Shown one piece after another: positions 33,853-43,016 of a stretch of DNA of 64,000 nt. The position numbers and the translations under genes are program-made. The stretch lies in the NCBI GenBank assembly GCA_964577115.1, contig CAZNXJ010000003.1, positions 124,001-188,000 of the forward strand. Direction: 5' to 3'. Within the stretch, counting starts at the first letter, position 1, and each line of letters opens with the position of its first letter. The notes beneath the pieces were generated by a model. The model had not been told where the DNA came from and did not search any database. It saw only the letters and a list, made by a program, of their open reading frames with translations. This DNA comes from CAZNXJ01 sp964577115 (GTDB lineage: Bacteria; Planctomycetota; Planctomycetia; Pirellulales; Pirellulaceae).

Positions 33853-34587
33853 CTAAAGGCTCGCGACGCGGTCGATCATCGCGCCGACCCGCTCGAGCGC
33901 CTCGGGCGGGATCGTGTGCGGTCCGGGAAATTCGACGTAATCGACTTCCAGCCCGGAACTTGTCAGCAGGTCGCGGAGCTCACGTGCGGCCTGGACGGGA
34001 AGAATCTGATCCGCCCGTCCATGGCTTTGCAGCACAGGGAGCCCGCGGTGGCGTGGAGCCAGCGAGCGCCAGCGGCTCTCGCAGATCAGAGTGCCCGAAA
34101 GTATGCAGAGCCCTGCTGGCGATTCGGGCAAGTGAAGCGCCGTATCTGTTGTGAGCATGGCGCCTTGCGAGAAACCGCCGAGCACGATGCGCGACAGCGG
34201 CAATTGGGTTTCTTCCTGGACAGCAGCGAGCGTTTCGAGGAAGGCTTCGCGCGCGGCGTCGAGCCCCGGCGGTACTTGCTCGCGGAGCAGATCGAAATCG
34301 CCATGCGCGTAGCAGTCCAGCAGCTCCTGCATGTTGATCGGCCACCAGGCTCGTCCACCGTACAGTCCTATCTCGTCGAGTGACAGTGGCGCGGCCGGGA
34401 AGACGAGCTGCACCTGGTCGCGCGGTGGGCCGCGGTGAGCGACCAGGTCGAAGCCCAGCGGCACGAGATCCGTGCCGGGCGCACCGTAACCGTGACACAG
34501 GATCACACACGCGCGCGGAGCCACACCGCCCGACGGTGGAAAGGCGACGCAGTCGAGCGGTCCATAGGTTTTGCGTACGGCTGCCAT
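33853..34587 (-). CDS. Phospholipase/carboxylesterase-like alpha/beta hydrolase
   Basis: The 244-residue protein has the full catalytic triad in recognisable places: VILCHGYGAPGTDLVPLG for the oxyanion region, nucleophile VLGGFSQGAMLT, Asp in SHGRADQILPV and His in FPGPHTIPPEA. The layout is that of the cytosolic phospholipase/carboxylesterase group. No signal peptide is present, so it is probably cytoplasmic. The ATG at 34587 is supported by the start of the domain; an upstream ribosome-binding site is weak (CCTTCGCTG). It follows the SelW-like gene by 93 bp on the same strand. The substrate range is not predictable, and short-chain esters are typical. Confidence 0.9.
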   Translation of the reverse strand: MAAVRKTYGPLDCVAFPPSGGVAPRACVILCHGYGAPGTDLVPLGFDLVAHRGPPRDQVQLVFPAAPLSLDEIGLYGGRAWWPINMQELLDCYAHGDFDLLREQVPPGLDAAREAFLETLAAVQEETQLPLSRIVLGGFSQGAMLTTDTALHLPESPAGLCILSGTLICESRWRSLAPRHRGLPVLQSHGRADQILPVQAARELRDLLTSSGLEVDYVEFPGPHTIPPEALERVGAMIDRVASL

Positions 34588-34680
34588 AAATCAGCGAAGG
34601 GGCTCGAAGTCCGTGAGGGCCAGCGGCGCCAAGTGAATTATTAGTGCGTCGCTTGGGCGCGCGAGCGCCAAGCGGCCGCG

Positions 34681-34974
34681 CTACGCTTGGGGACGATCCG
34701 AATGGCCGAGATCCTGATCGGGAGCGACCCGGTCGCGGACAAGCTGCTTGAGCTGCTTGATGTCCGGGAAGCCGCCGTCACGCTCGCGGCACCAGATCAG
34801 TTCATCGTCGACGCGGATCTGAAACACGCCGCCGGTCCCCGGCACGAGAGCCACCTCGCCCAGCGTGCCGGCGAACGTCGTGAGCAGCTCCTGCGTCATC
34901 CACGCCGAACGCAATAGCCACCGGCATTGGTTGCAGTATCGGATCTCGATGCGGGGACGGTAGGGAGTGGTCAC
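34681..34974 (-). CDS. SelT/SelW/SelH-type (Rdx family) thioredoxin-like protein
   Basis: The 97-residue protein starts RPRIEIRYCNQCRWLLRSAW, the Rdx family N-terminus with a CxxC redox motif; Cys stands where vertebrate SelW has selenocysteine. TGGVFQIRVDDELIWCRERDGGFPD follows as the conserved core with its FQ and CR elements, and the tail has the QLKQLVRD helix. These small proteins adopt a thioredoxin-like fold and bind partners in oxidative stress responses; activity is unsettled. The gene is 10 bp downstream of the DUF1080 gene on the same strand (34984) and is probably co-transcribed with it. Confidence 0.86.
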   Translation of the reverse strand: MTTPYRPRIEIRYCNQCRWLLRSAWMTQELLTTFAGTLGEVALVPGTGGVFQIRVDDELIWCRERDGGFPDIKQLKQLVRDRVAPDQDLGHSDRPQA

Positions 34975-34983
34975 GGGAGACGC

Positions 34984-35649
34984 TCAGGATTCCGAGTCAG
35001 GCAGCCGCTTGACGCGGATGTTCTTGAAATAAACTTTGCTGTCAGGATCGTGAGCCTGTAGCGCGAACGTGCCTTCGCCCAACCGGCGTTCGAATTCGTC
35101 GGAGAACGCCGGCTTGTCCTTGGGTTCTTCGTAATCAACGACCGTTTTGCCATTGATCTTTACGATAATTCGCTGGCCCTTAACGATGATGTGCTGCGTC
35201 CAGTACTCGTTGTCTTTCGCAGGCGGATCGGTGACCGTCACGACGCCATAGATGCTGCCCGTCTTGATCGGGTCACCGTGCGAGATGTTCACCTGACTCT
35301 CATGTCCGTACTTCGGCCAGCCCGTTTCCTGGTACCGCGTGTGGAAATAGATGCCGGCGTTACTGCCCGGCGTCGTCATCACTTCAGCTTTGAACTCGAA
35401 GTTCTTAAACGGCTTCTCGTCGCCAACATAAAACAGGTGACTGCGCGGGCCTTCGCAGACCAGGGCGCCATCGACCAGCTTCCAGCTCGACTTGTTTTCG
35501 CTGGCCTTCCAGCCGTCCATCGACGAGCCGTCGAAGATCGTGACCCAGCCCTCGCCCTCGTCGGTCGATTCGTCGGCTCGCAGCCCCACACCCACGGCCG
35601 CTACCAGCACCATTGCAGCGCAGCACATCCCCATTCGCGTCATCATCAT
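34984..35649 (-). CDS. Secreted DUF1080 protein, short form
   Basis: ATG 35649 is the first of three consecutive ATG codons and is preceded by GGGAG, supporting the start. A signal peptide (MMMTRMGMCCAAMVLVAAVG) leads to a 200-residue single DUF1080 domain: GWVTIFDGSSMDGWKASE, GSNAGIYFHTRYQETGWP, YWTQHIIVKGQRIIVKING and a closing YFKNIRVKRL. It is the shortest of the three DUF1080 proteins here and closest to the plain domain. Some DUF1080 members cleave 3-keto-disaccharides; this one may bind or hydrolyse a glycan outside the cytoplasm. The downstream SelW-like gene is 10 bp away. Confidence 0.9.
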   Translation of the reverse strand: MMMTRMGMCCAAMVLVAAVGVGLRADESTDEGEGWVTIFDGSSMDGWKASENKSSWKLVDGALVCEGPRSHLFYVGDEKPFKNFEFKAEVMTTPGSNAGIYFHTRYQETGWPKYGHESQVNISHGDPIKTGSIYGVVTVTDPPAKDNEYWTQHIIVKGQRIIVKINGKTVVDYEEPKDKPAFSDEFERRLGEGTFALQAHDPDSKVYFKNIRVKRLPDSES

Positions 35650-35812
35650 TGGCAGCTCCCAAGAAACGCTCGTCGGTGTTCGTCGCTGTTCGCAGCGGCG
35701 CTCCGCGTGACGGCGCATGCGCCGCCGCATGTTCGCCACGCGTGTCCGCTATCGTGCTCAGCCGCCACAGCGAATTCAAGGGGACCAGCGCCCCGGGACG
35801 CCCCAAACGCAG

Positions 35813-37591
35813 CTACTCCACGCGCCGGTACTCGCCGCCGGTCAGCGCGGCCAGCTGACGCAGGAGTCGCTCGCCCTGCCAGTCGGGCCCGATGCCGAAC
35901 GTGACGAGCCGTGTGCCCCGCAAGGCATTCCACTGTTCAACCGCGGCGAGCAACTGCCGCGGCTCTTGCAGCCGGCCGGCATTCAGTGCTCCGTCCGAGA
36001 GCACATAAATCGCGTCGTACGGTGGCTCGCGTGTGAGCCCCGCTGCCAGCGCCGCGCCCAGGTTGGTGTTGCCGGACAAATGAATCCGCGCGAGCAACTC
36101 GAGCACCTGCGCGGCACTAGCGGCATCGGCCGTTTGGTCCGCACAGCGCAGCAATCGAGGCGCCGCGTCGAACACCGCCACGTCTACGTGGCCGTGAGCG
36201 CCGCCGAGCAATGCGCGGTGCACCTCGCTGACGGCCCGCTGCCAGCGCGACCCACCGGCACGCGAGGCCTGACACATACTGAGGGACTTGTCGAGCAGCA
36301 ATAAAATTCGCTCGCCGCCGAGCGGTACTCCATAAAACGTCGAGAGTTCCGCCCCGGTACCTTCCCGTCCGCTCGCGATGTCCCACCACCAGGTTTCCCG
36401 GTCAGTCGGAGGGCGAGCGGCCCCGAGCATGTCATGGACGTCGAGATCGGCCTCGCTGGTCGCGGCTGCGTGAGCCAACTCAATCGAGATGCCACCCGAA
36501 ATGCGCACTCGTCGCCGACCGACCATGCCATCGCGAACGAGCGTCCCAAGCTGCTCGGGAACGGGCGGCGCCCAGTGCGCCAGGTGCCGAAGGTGTCCCG
36601 CTTCCACATCGCCCAACGGTTCCACATGAGCTTGCTGATGGATCGTGACAGCGACCTGGCAGAAATTCATCAAACGCACGAGCTCGGCGAAAGCCGGATG
36701 ATGCCGAGCTACCACGGGATAGTTTTCGATCAGTCGGTCCGCCCATCTCTGTTCGGCTTGAACGGACCCCGCCGCCCCGTGGTCCTGTTTTAGTTGGTCA
36801 ACTGCCCGAGCATGCCCGGTAACGCGCGGCGCGGTGAGCTGCCAGACATGACCGCATGGTGAATGGATCGCCGGCTGAAATGCAGACTCCAGCCAGATCC
36901 GTGCTGCCCCGTTCGCACGCGCCGGCAGGACGCGCAGTAGTTCCGGTACCTGCGGTGAACCCGAGTGGGCCGCGCCGAGTGCCAGCTGCTTAAGACGAAT
37001 GTCCGCGATGACGCAGACGTGCGCGAGTGGCGACGAAGGATCCACGCCCGTGACGGTGACTCGCTGCCGAGCCTCGAGGGTACGCGGGAGCCGGGCACCG
37101 TCTGGCCCCGTGCCGCTGTCCGGGTCAATGGAACAGCGAACGACGCCGCTCACACCGTCAGCCGTGTGCGCGAGAGCAGCGAGCAAGAGGTCGAGCGAGA
37201 GGAACTCGGGCCGAGCGGGCGGCGCCTGCCGCTGGGTTGGCGGGAGAGGAGGGCCGGCCAGTACGATTTCGTTGAGCTCGGGATAGAGGAGCACGTATTC
37301 AATCGCGCCAAGCTCCGCGAGCCGGCGGAGCGGGGGTGGACAGGTGGCGAGCGAATCGTGTTCGCCCAGCCGCTTGAGGACGCGCGTCAGCGATACGCAG
37401 CGCAGGCGTGCCGCCGCGCGCCCGACTTCCAGCTCGGCGGCTGCCGCGCTGACATCGGGCAGGTTCACGACCACTCCGCCCGAACCATTGTTTCCCACCA
37501 GGGAAACCTGAGCTTGGACGGGGACGGCGCCGAGCAACAGCACGAGCGTGCTGGCGAGCCGAAGGGGGGCATGTGGGATACGTGTTTGCAT
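35813..37591 (-). CDS. DUF1598-VWA secreted protein
   Basis: The start at 37591 is decided by AAGGAGG six bases upstream; a TTG six codons earlier is rejected. A signal peptide (MQTRIPHAPLRLASTLVL, cleavage near VQAQ) precedes an N-terminal half with planctomycete DUF1598-like features: RLRCVSLTRVLKRL and AIEYVLLYPELNEIVLAGP. The C-terminal VWA domain starts near residue 420 with GERILLLLDKSLSMCQ, where D-x-S-x-S forms the MIDAS, then VDVAVFDAAP and AIYVLSDGALNAG. VWA domains bind metal and protein ligands. The 592-residue protein is exported. It may be a surface adhesion or assembly factor; the partner is unknown. It is divergent from the two-domain DUF1080 gene. Confidence 0.83.
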   Translation of the reverse strand: MQTRIPHAPLRLASTLVLLLGAVPVQAQVSLVGNNGSGGVVVNLPDVSAAAAELEVGRAAARLRCVSLTRVLKRLGEHDSLATCPPPLRRLAELGAIEYVLLYPELNEIVLAGPPLPPTQRQAPPARPEFLSLDLLLAALAHTADGVSGVVRCSIDPDSGTGPDGARLPRTLEARQRVTVTGVDPSSPLAHVCVIADIRLKQLALGAAHSGSPQVPELLRVLPARANGAARIWLESAFQPAIHSPCGHVWQLTAPRVTGHARAVDQLKQDHGAAGSVQAEQRWADRLIENYPVVARHHPAFAELVRLMNFCQVAVTIHQQAHVEPLGDVEAGHLRHLAHWAPPVPEQLGTLVRDGMVGRRRVRISGGISIELAHAAATSEADLDVHDMLGAARPPTDRETWWWDIASGREGTGAELSTFYGVPLGGERILLLLDKSLSMCQASRAGGSRWQRAVSEVHRALLGGAHGHVDVAVFDAAPRLLRCADQTADAASAAQVLELLARIHLSGNTNLGAALAAGLTREPPYDAIYVLSDGALNAGRLQEPRQLLAAVEQWNALRGTRLVTFGIGPDWQGERLLRQLAALTGGEYRRVE

Positions 37592-37928
37592 GGTGCGCCT
37601 CCTTTTCAATCGGGGAATCCGTCGCTCGTCCTCGGGTATAGCACCTCCCTGTGACAGTATTCTGTCATGCGGCCGCGTGATAGCGGCGAGAATGGTGGAG
37701 AATGTGGGGAGTCTGTCCGAATTGGGCGGAGGGGAGCGGGCGCCGGCAGGCGGACTCGGAAGCGGCGGGCTGCTACTGGCGAGCCCCCCGGGGCATGGTT
37801 ACGATAGATCCCACATGCTCGTGCCGGCTCGGCCGAAGTCCGGACGGGGCCGAGTGTCCCGAGCTGAATCGGCCCTGATTCGCCGTCTTGATATAGCTTG
37901 ATTTAGTTAGTGCGAAGGAGAGATCGCC
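37592..37928. other. Divergent spacer with operator-like palindrome
   Basis: This 337-bp interval separates the VWA gene and a DUF1080 gene. It contains the TGACAG/CTGTCA palindrome at 37652-37667 and AT-rich runs near 37880-37915, which could be the DUF1080 promoter. No ORF with coding character is seen. Confidence 0.4.
37652..37667. promoter_or_regulatory. Candidate operator palindrome
   Basis: TGACAGTATTCTGTCA has 6-bp arms and a 4-nt centre, lying about 60 bp upstream of the VWA start. It resembles a dimeric regulator site, but no regulator is assigned and the exact family is unknown. Confidence 0.35.
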
Positions 37929-39254
37929 GTGTCGATACGCATCGCCTGCCTGGCCCCAGTTGCCGCGCTGCTGCTGGCCACCTCCCTGGTGGCGCAGGAA
38001 AACAATCAACCTCCCGAAGGCTTTCGCGCCCTGTTTAACGGGAAGGACTTCACGAATTGGCATGGCGAGCGGACGGAAGATCCGGTGAAGCGTGCGGCGC
38101 TGCCGCCTGAGGAACTCAAGGTGCGGAACGAGGAAGACGCCAAGAACCTGCTCGAACACTGGCGCGTCGAGAACGGCGAAATCGTCAATGACGGGCAGGG
38201 CGTCTATCTAACGACCGACGAGAAGTTCGGCGACATCGAGCTGTTGCTCGACTTCAAGATCCAGCCGAAGGGTGACAGCGGCGTGTACCTCCGCAACACG
38301 CCGCAGATTCAGATTTGGGACTTCACCTATCCCGATTACTTCAAGCTCGGGGCCGACAAGGGCTCGGGTGGTCTCTGGAACAACAGCCCTGGCGCTCCCG
38401 GCAAAGATCCACTGGTGCTCGCCGACAATCCAATTGGCGAATGGAACCGGTTTCGCATCATTCAGGTCGGCGACAAGACGACGATCTGGCTGAACGACAA
38501 GCTGGTCGTGGATAACGCGACGCTGGAAAACTACTGGGACCGCAGCCGGCCTCTCTATCCGACCGGTTCGATCCAACTCCAGACGCACGGCAGTGAAATG
38601 CGGTGGCGCAATATTTTCGTCCGCGAGATTCCGCCGGAAGAGGCCAACCAGCGTCTTCGCGGCGAGGATGCGGACCAAGGTTTCACCGCCATTTTCAACG
38701 GCGAGAACCTAGAAGGCTGGACGGGCGACGTGGATAGCTATGCCGTTCAGGATGGCAGCATCGTGTGCCAGCCGGGCAAGAGCGGCAAGCTGTTCACCGA
38801 GAAGGAATACGACAACTTCATCGTGCGTTTGGAATTCAAGCTGCCGCCGGGTGGCAACAACGGGCTGGCCATTCGCTACCCCGGCACCGGAAACCCGGCT
38901 TACAGCGGCATGTGCGAGCTTCAGGTGCTCGATGACTATCACGAAAAGTACGCCAAGCTCGATCCGCGCCAGTATCACGGCTCGGCCTACGGCATGGTCG
39001 CCGCTCATCGTGGCTACCTGCGGCCGGCGGGCGAGTGGAACTACCAGCAGGTCACCGTCGATGGCAGCCGGATAAAGGTCGAACTGAATGGCTACACGAT
39101 CCTGAACGCGGATCTGAGCGAAGTGACCGAGTTCATGGCCGACACCGATCATCCCGGCAAGGACCGCACGAGCGGGCACTTCGGTTTCTCGGGCCACACC
39201 GATCCGGTTGCCTTCCGCAACATCAGCATCAAGCCGATCGAACCGCAGCCCTAA
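37929..39254 (+). CDS. Secreted two-domain DUF1080 protein
   Basis: The GTG at 37929 follows AAGGAGAG at good spacing. After a signal peptide (MSIRIACLAPVAALLLATS, cleavage after LVA) the 441-residue protein contains two DUF1080 domains. The first spans about residues 32-230, with RALFNGKDFTNWHGE, GDSGVYLRNTPQIQIWD and WRNIFVREI. The second spans about 240-435, with TAIFNGENLEGWTGD, GGNNGLAIRYPGTGN and FRNISIKPI. Tandem domains suggest binding or hydrolysis of a repeating glycan. It is the only double-domain copy in the window. The stop is 56 bp before the ABC ATPase start on the same strand. Confidence 0.9.
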   Translation: MSIRIACLAPVAALLLATSLVAQENNQPPEGFRALFNGKDFTNWHGERTEDPVKRAALPPEELKVRNEEDAKNLLEHWRVENGEIVNDGQGVYLTTDEKFGDIELLLDFKIQPKGDSGVYLRNTPQIQIWDFTYPDYFKLGADKGSGGLWNNSPGAPGKDPLVLADNPIGEWNRFRIIQVGDKTTIWLNDKLVVDNATLENYWDRSRPLYPTGSIQLQTHGSEMRWRNIFVREIPPEEANQRLRGEDADQGFTAIFNGENLEGWTGDVDSYAVQDGSIVCQPGKSGKLFTEKEYDNFIVRLEFKLPPGGNNGLAIRYPGTGNPAYSGMCELQVLDDYHEKYAKLDPRQYHGSAYGMVAAHRGYLRPAGEWNYQQVTVDGSRIKVELNGYTILNADLSEVTEFMADTDHPGKDRTSGHFGFSGHTDPVAFRNISIKPIEPQP

Positions 39255-39310
39255 GCACGGTTCGAACGGCCACGTACCATGCGAGGGCGATGTCCGCAGG
39301 AGAGTCCGCG

Positions 39311-40012
39311 ATGCTGCGGGTAAGCGGCCTCCGGTTCGCGTACGGCGACAGCGGATTTCGCCTCGCCGTGCCCGACTTCACCGCTCGCCCAGGCGAAAAA
39401 GTGGCGCTCATCGGCCCCAGCGGTTCGGGCAAAACGACGTTTCTGCACCTGATCGCCGGCATCCAGACCCCGGATGCCGGCGACGTGCAGTACGGCGAGC
39501 AGTCGCTCGTCCAGATGAATGCCGCCGACCGCCGCCGCTTCCGGCTCACTCGTCTGGGCCTCGTGTTCCAGCAGTTCGAACTGCTCGAGTATCTCACCGT
39601 TCAAGACAACATCCTGATTGGCTGCCGGCTCAGCCGCGCACTGCCCCTGACCGATGCCCGGCGGCAGCGGGCCCGGCAACTGGCGGATGAGGTGGGACTG
39701 GGAGACAAGCTCCGGCGAATGCCCGGAGCGTTGTCGCAGGGCGAACGGCAGCGCGTGGCGATCTGCCGAGCGCTGCTCAGCGAACCCCAGGTGCTGTTGG
39801 CCGACGAGCCGACTGGGAACCTGGATCCGCCGAACAAGCGGCGCATTCTTCAGCTTCTGGTGGATGATGTCGAGCGGCGCGGCACGCTTCTCGTGGCTGC
39901 GACACACGACCACCAGTTGCTCGATCAGTTCGACCGCGTCGTGGATGTGCTCGACTGGGCTGCCGCTGGCCAGGTGGTCGAATCTTCCAGTGATGCGGCG
40001 AGCGCGGGATGA
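39311..40012 (+). CDS. ABC transporter ATP-binding protein (LolD/MacB type)
   Basis: The chosen ATG at 39311 has AGGAGAG 7-8 nt upstream; an earlier ATG at 39290 is the alternative. The 233-residue ATPase has Walker A ALIGPSGSGKTTFLHLIAG, Q-loop region GLVFQQFELLEYLTVQ, signature LSQGERQRVAICRAL, Walker B VLLADEPTGNLD and switch His in VAATHDHQLL. The sequence pattern is that of ATPases serving MacB/LolCDE-like permeases. It is translationally coupled to the permease gene by an ATGA overlap at 40009-40012. Confidence 0.93.
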   Translation: MLRVSGLRFAYGDSGFRLAVPDFTARPGEKVALIGPSGSGKTTFLHLIAGIQTPDAGDVQYGEQSLVQMNAADRRRFRLTRLGLVFQQFELLEYLTVQDNILIGCRLSRALPLTDARRQRARQLADEVGLGDKLRRMPGALSQGERQRVAICRALLSEPQVLLADEPTGNLDPPNKRRILQLLVDDVERRGTLLVAATHDHQLLDQFDRVVDVLDWAAAGQVVESSSDAASAG

Positions 40013-41199
40013 GTGGCATGGGACACAGCCTCTATCTCGCGTGGCGTTATCTGCGGTTCCAGTGGCTCAAGACGGTGCTGCTGATCGCGTCGATCACGAT
40101 CGTCCTGTTTCTTCCCGCCGGTCTTCAGGCGCTGGTCGATGCCAGCTCGGACCATTTGCTGCGCCGAGCGGCCGCCACGCCGCTCGTCGTCGGCGCGCAG
40201 GGCAGCGAACTGGAGCTGGTGTTGAACACGCTGTACTTCGAATCGCGGCGGCCGCCGGCGCTGCGCTATGCGGAGGCCGAGCGGGTGCGGTCGAGCGGCC
40301 TTGCGCGCGCGATTCCCGTCTATTGCCGCTTTACCGCTCGGCAGCGACCGATCGTCGGCACAACGCTCGAATACTTCGAGTTTCGCGACGTGCGCGTCGC
40401 TCGCGGCCGCATGCTCAGCATGCTCGGCGAATGCGTCGTTGGCGCCGAGGTGGCGCGCGAGCTTCAGCTCGAACCCGGTTCGACCATCACGTCCTCGCCT
40501 GAGACGATGTTCGACCTCGCCGGCGTCTATCCGCTGCGGATGCGCGTCGTCGGGGTGCTCGAGGCGACCGGCGAGGCGGAGGATCGAGCGATCTTCGTCG
40601 ATGTGCGCACGGCGTGGATCATTGAAGGGCTCGGCCACGGTCATCAGGATCTCGCGGATCCCGAGGCCGCCGAGCAGATATTACGGCGCGAAGGCAATGA
40701 AGTGGTTGCCAACGCGTCGGTGGTTCAAGCGGCCGAGATCACGCCGGAGAACGTGTCCACGTTCCATTTTCATGGGGACCGCGCGGACTTCCCGCTCACG
40801 GCCGTGATCGCGGTGCCGCATGACAAGAAGAGCGAAACGCTGCTGCTGGGGCGCTATCAGGCTCCGAACGAGCCGGCGCAGATCGTCCGGCCGCTCGTCG
40901 TAATCGAGCGGCTCTTGGACACGGTGTTCACCATTCGCCGCTATCTACTCGTGGCCGCCGCGCTGGTCGGGCTGGTTACGCTGATCTTGGTGCTGCTGAT
41001 CTTTTTGCTATCCATGCGTCTGCGGCAGCGCGAAATCGAAACGCTCGTAAAGATCGGCGCCGCGCGGGGCCGCATCGCACTCGTTTTGAGCCTCGAAGTG
41101 CTCCTGGTGCTCGGTGCTAGCCTGCTGCTCGCCGCCGCTTTGACCTGGGGCCTCGCGCAGCTCAGCCCCTACGCCCTCCGCCTGCTGCTTCGTGGCTAG
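40009..41199 (+). CDS. ABC transporter permease (MacB/FtsX-like)
   Basis: The 396-residue protein has the layout of single-unit MacB-like permeases: one N-terminal transmembrane helix (TVLLIASITIVLFLPAGL, about 22-40), a large periplasmic region of roughly 260 residues, and three C-terminal helices (LVAAALVGLVTLILVLLI, ALVLSLEVLLVLGASLLL-type segments). The conserved FtsX pattern RQREIETLVKIGAARGRIAL sits between the second and third helices. It overlaps the ATPase gene by 4 bp, so the two form one transporter. Substrate and direction are unknown; MacB-like machines often drive mechanotransmission or lipoprotein release. It is convergent with the dehydratase gene (84 bp). Confidence 0.88.
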   Translation: MSGMGHSLYLAWRYLRFQWLKTVLLIASITIVLFLPAGLQALVDASSDHLLRRAAATPLVVGAQGSELELVLNTLYFESRRPPALRYAEAERVRSSGLARAIPVYCRFTARQRPIVGTTLEYFEFRDVRVARGRMLSMLGECVVGAEVARELQLEPGSTITSSPETMFDLAGVYPLRMRVVGVLEATGEAEDRAIFVDVRTAWIIEGLGHGHQDLADPEAAEQILRREGNEVVANASVVQAAEITPENVSTFHFHGDRADFPLTAVIAVPHDKKSETLLLGRYQAPNEPAQIVRPLVVIERLLDTVFTIRRYLLVAAALVGLVTLILVLLIFLLSMRLRQREIETLVKIGAARGRIALVLSLEVLLVLGASLLLAAALTWGLAQLSPYALRLLLRG

Positions 41200-41283
41200 A
41201 AGGGGCAGGATGAATCGTTAAGCGGTTGAAGGGGAGGGCACGTTCGCGTCGCACGCCTGCGATGAGGCGGTTTTTCGCCGGTG

Positions 41284-42978
41284 TTAGGATTCGTTCACCC
41301 CAAGGCGCGAGCGGCTGACGCATCCATCGTGGGCCTGGGCGACGGTGAGGGAAAAATCGGCGAGATATCCTGGCTGAGGCCCCATCGAACGGGGCTTCCA
41401 ACGCTCTCGGCGTTCGGCCAACACCTCGTCCGAAACGTGCAGTGTCAATTCGCCCTCGAGCAAATCAAACGAGATCTCGTCGCCGTCTTCGACCAGGCCG
41501 ATCGGTCCGCCGACGGCCGCTTCAGGCGAGCAGTGAACGCCGATCGCGCCGTGCGATACGCCGGACACGCGCGTGTCGGAAAGGAACGCGACGCGGCCGT
41601 CGAGCTCAGGGACGGCAAGCGCCGCGGTGGCGACGAGCACCTCGGGCATGCCGCAGGCCACCGGGCCGAGATTGCGCAGGACGATCACGCTGCCGGGCTG
41701 AATCTGCCGAGCTTCCACGGCATCGACAACGTCCTTTGCCTGTTCGAAACAGACTGCCTTGCCGCGAAACTTCGTGTCGCGCAGGCTCGATACCTTGAAC
41801 ACCATGCCCTCGGGCGCGAGGTTGCCGAAGCAAATCTGCATGTCGGCATACGGCTTCAGTGGTTTGTCGAGTGGGGCAATCAGGTCCTGGTCCGCTGGTA
41901 CGTCCGGGGCCGCCTCCCAGTTCTCGCGCTGCGTCGTGCCCGACACCGAGAGGCAATCGCCGTCGAGCAGACCGGCGCGGTAGAGGTGTTTCAGCAGCAT
42001 CGGCGTACCGCCCAGCCGATGCAGGTCGTACATCGTGCGTTTGCCACGCGGAGCAAAACTGCAAAGGACCGGCGTCTTGCGGCAGATTGCCTGGATGTCG
42101 CGCAGGCCGAAATCGACGCCGGCCTCGCGCGCCAGTGCGATCAGATGCAAAACGCCGTTGGTCGAGCCGCCAATGGCCGCAATGGCCGTCGCCGCGTTCT
42201 CGAAGGCGCGGCGTGTCAGAATCTGCCGGGGGCGCAGGTCGAGTTCCAGCAGCCGGCGCACGAGTTTGCCGATCGCTCGACATTCTTCACGCTTTTCCGG
42301 CGCCACCGCGGGAATCGAGCTGCTGTAGGGCGGCATGAGCCCGATGGCTTCCAGCGCGATGCCCCATGTATTGAACGAGGCAGCAATCCCGCAGCCACCC
42401 GGCCCAGGACATGCCGTGCGTAGAATCTGTTCGGCTTCCTCCTCCGACATCGCCCCGACGCTCGCCGCCGCCTGCGAATCGTAGACGTCGAGAATCGAGA
42501 TGTCCTGGCCGCGGTGACAGCCGGGCATGATGCTACCGCCGCCGAAGACGAGCCCCGGGTAGTTCATGCGCGCGAGCGCCATGGCAAACCCCGGCCCGTT
42601 CTTGTCGCAGTGATGCGTGCCGATCATGAAGTCGTAGCCGTGAGCCGTTACGACACACTCGGCACAGTGAGCAATCAGATTGCGCGACGGCAAGCTGGCA
42701 TTGCCCCCTTCGTGTCCCTGCGTGATGTTGTCGCTGACACCCGGGACGCCAAAAGGGAAACCAATGAGCCCTGCCGCTCGGCAGCCCTCGGCCAACTCCT
42801 TCGCCAGCTCGTAGGCGTGGACATTGCAGAGATTGCCGTCGAGCAGTGGTACGCCAATGCCAACCTGCGGCTTGTCGAAGTCCTCGTCGGTCAAGCCGAG
42901 CCCGTAATAGAAAGCCGTGACGCCCCGTTGCCAGCCGTGCGTTAACCGCCGGCTGTTCCAGTTCAGTGGCTGCGACAT
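41284..42978 (-). CDS. IlvD/Edd family dehydratase (sugar-acid type possible)
   Basis: The 564-residue protein has the three cluster-ligand Cys blocks of the family: GNLCNVHAYEL, GTHHCDKNGPGF and GPGGCGIAASFNTW. The C-terminal region SDTRVSGVSHGAIGVHCSPE with a catalytic Ser departs from the FSGGTRG of dihydroxy-acid dehydratase and is nearer to the R-x-SG-x pattern of sugar-acid dehydratases such as L-arabonate dehydratase. QGHEGGNASLPSRNL replaces the MGTEGM motif of canonical IlvD. Either branched-chain amino acid synthesis or sugar-acid dehydration is possible, and I favour the latter. A SUMF1-fold gene is 38 bp upstream on the same strand. Confidence 0.83.
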   Translation of the reverse strand: MSQPLNWNSRRLTHGWQRGVTAFYYGLGLTDEDFDKPQVGIGVPLLDGNLCNVHAYELAKELAEGCRAAGLIGFPFGVPGVSDNITQGHEGGNASLPSRNLIAHCAECVVTAHGYDFMIGTHHCDKNGPGFAMALARMNYPGLVFGGGSIMPGCHRGQDISILDVYDSQAAASVGAMSEEEAEQILRTACPGPGGCGIAASFNTWGIALEAIGLMPPYSSSIPAVAPEKREECRAIGKLVRRLLELDLRPRQILTRRAFENAATAIAAIGGSTNGVLHLIALAREAGVDFGLRDIQAICRKTPVLCSFAPRGKRTMYDLHRLGGTPMLLKHLYRAGLLDGDCLSVSGTTQRENWEAAPDVPADQDLIAPLDKPLKPYADMQICFGNLAPEGMVFKVSSLRDTKFRGKAVCFEQAKDVVDAVEARQIQPGSVIVLRNLGPVACGMPEVLVATAALAVPELDGRVAFLSDTRVSGVSHGAIGVHCSPEAAVGGPIGLVEDGDEISFDLLEGELTLHVSDEVLAERRERWKPRSMGPQPGYLADFSLTVAQAHDGCVSRSRLGVNES

Positions 42979-43016
42979 CGTTATCCCTACGATTTGAAAA
43001 AGGGCCAGGCTTCGTT

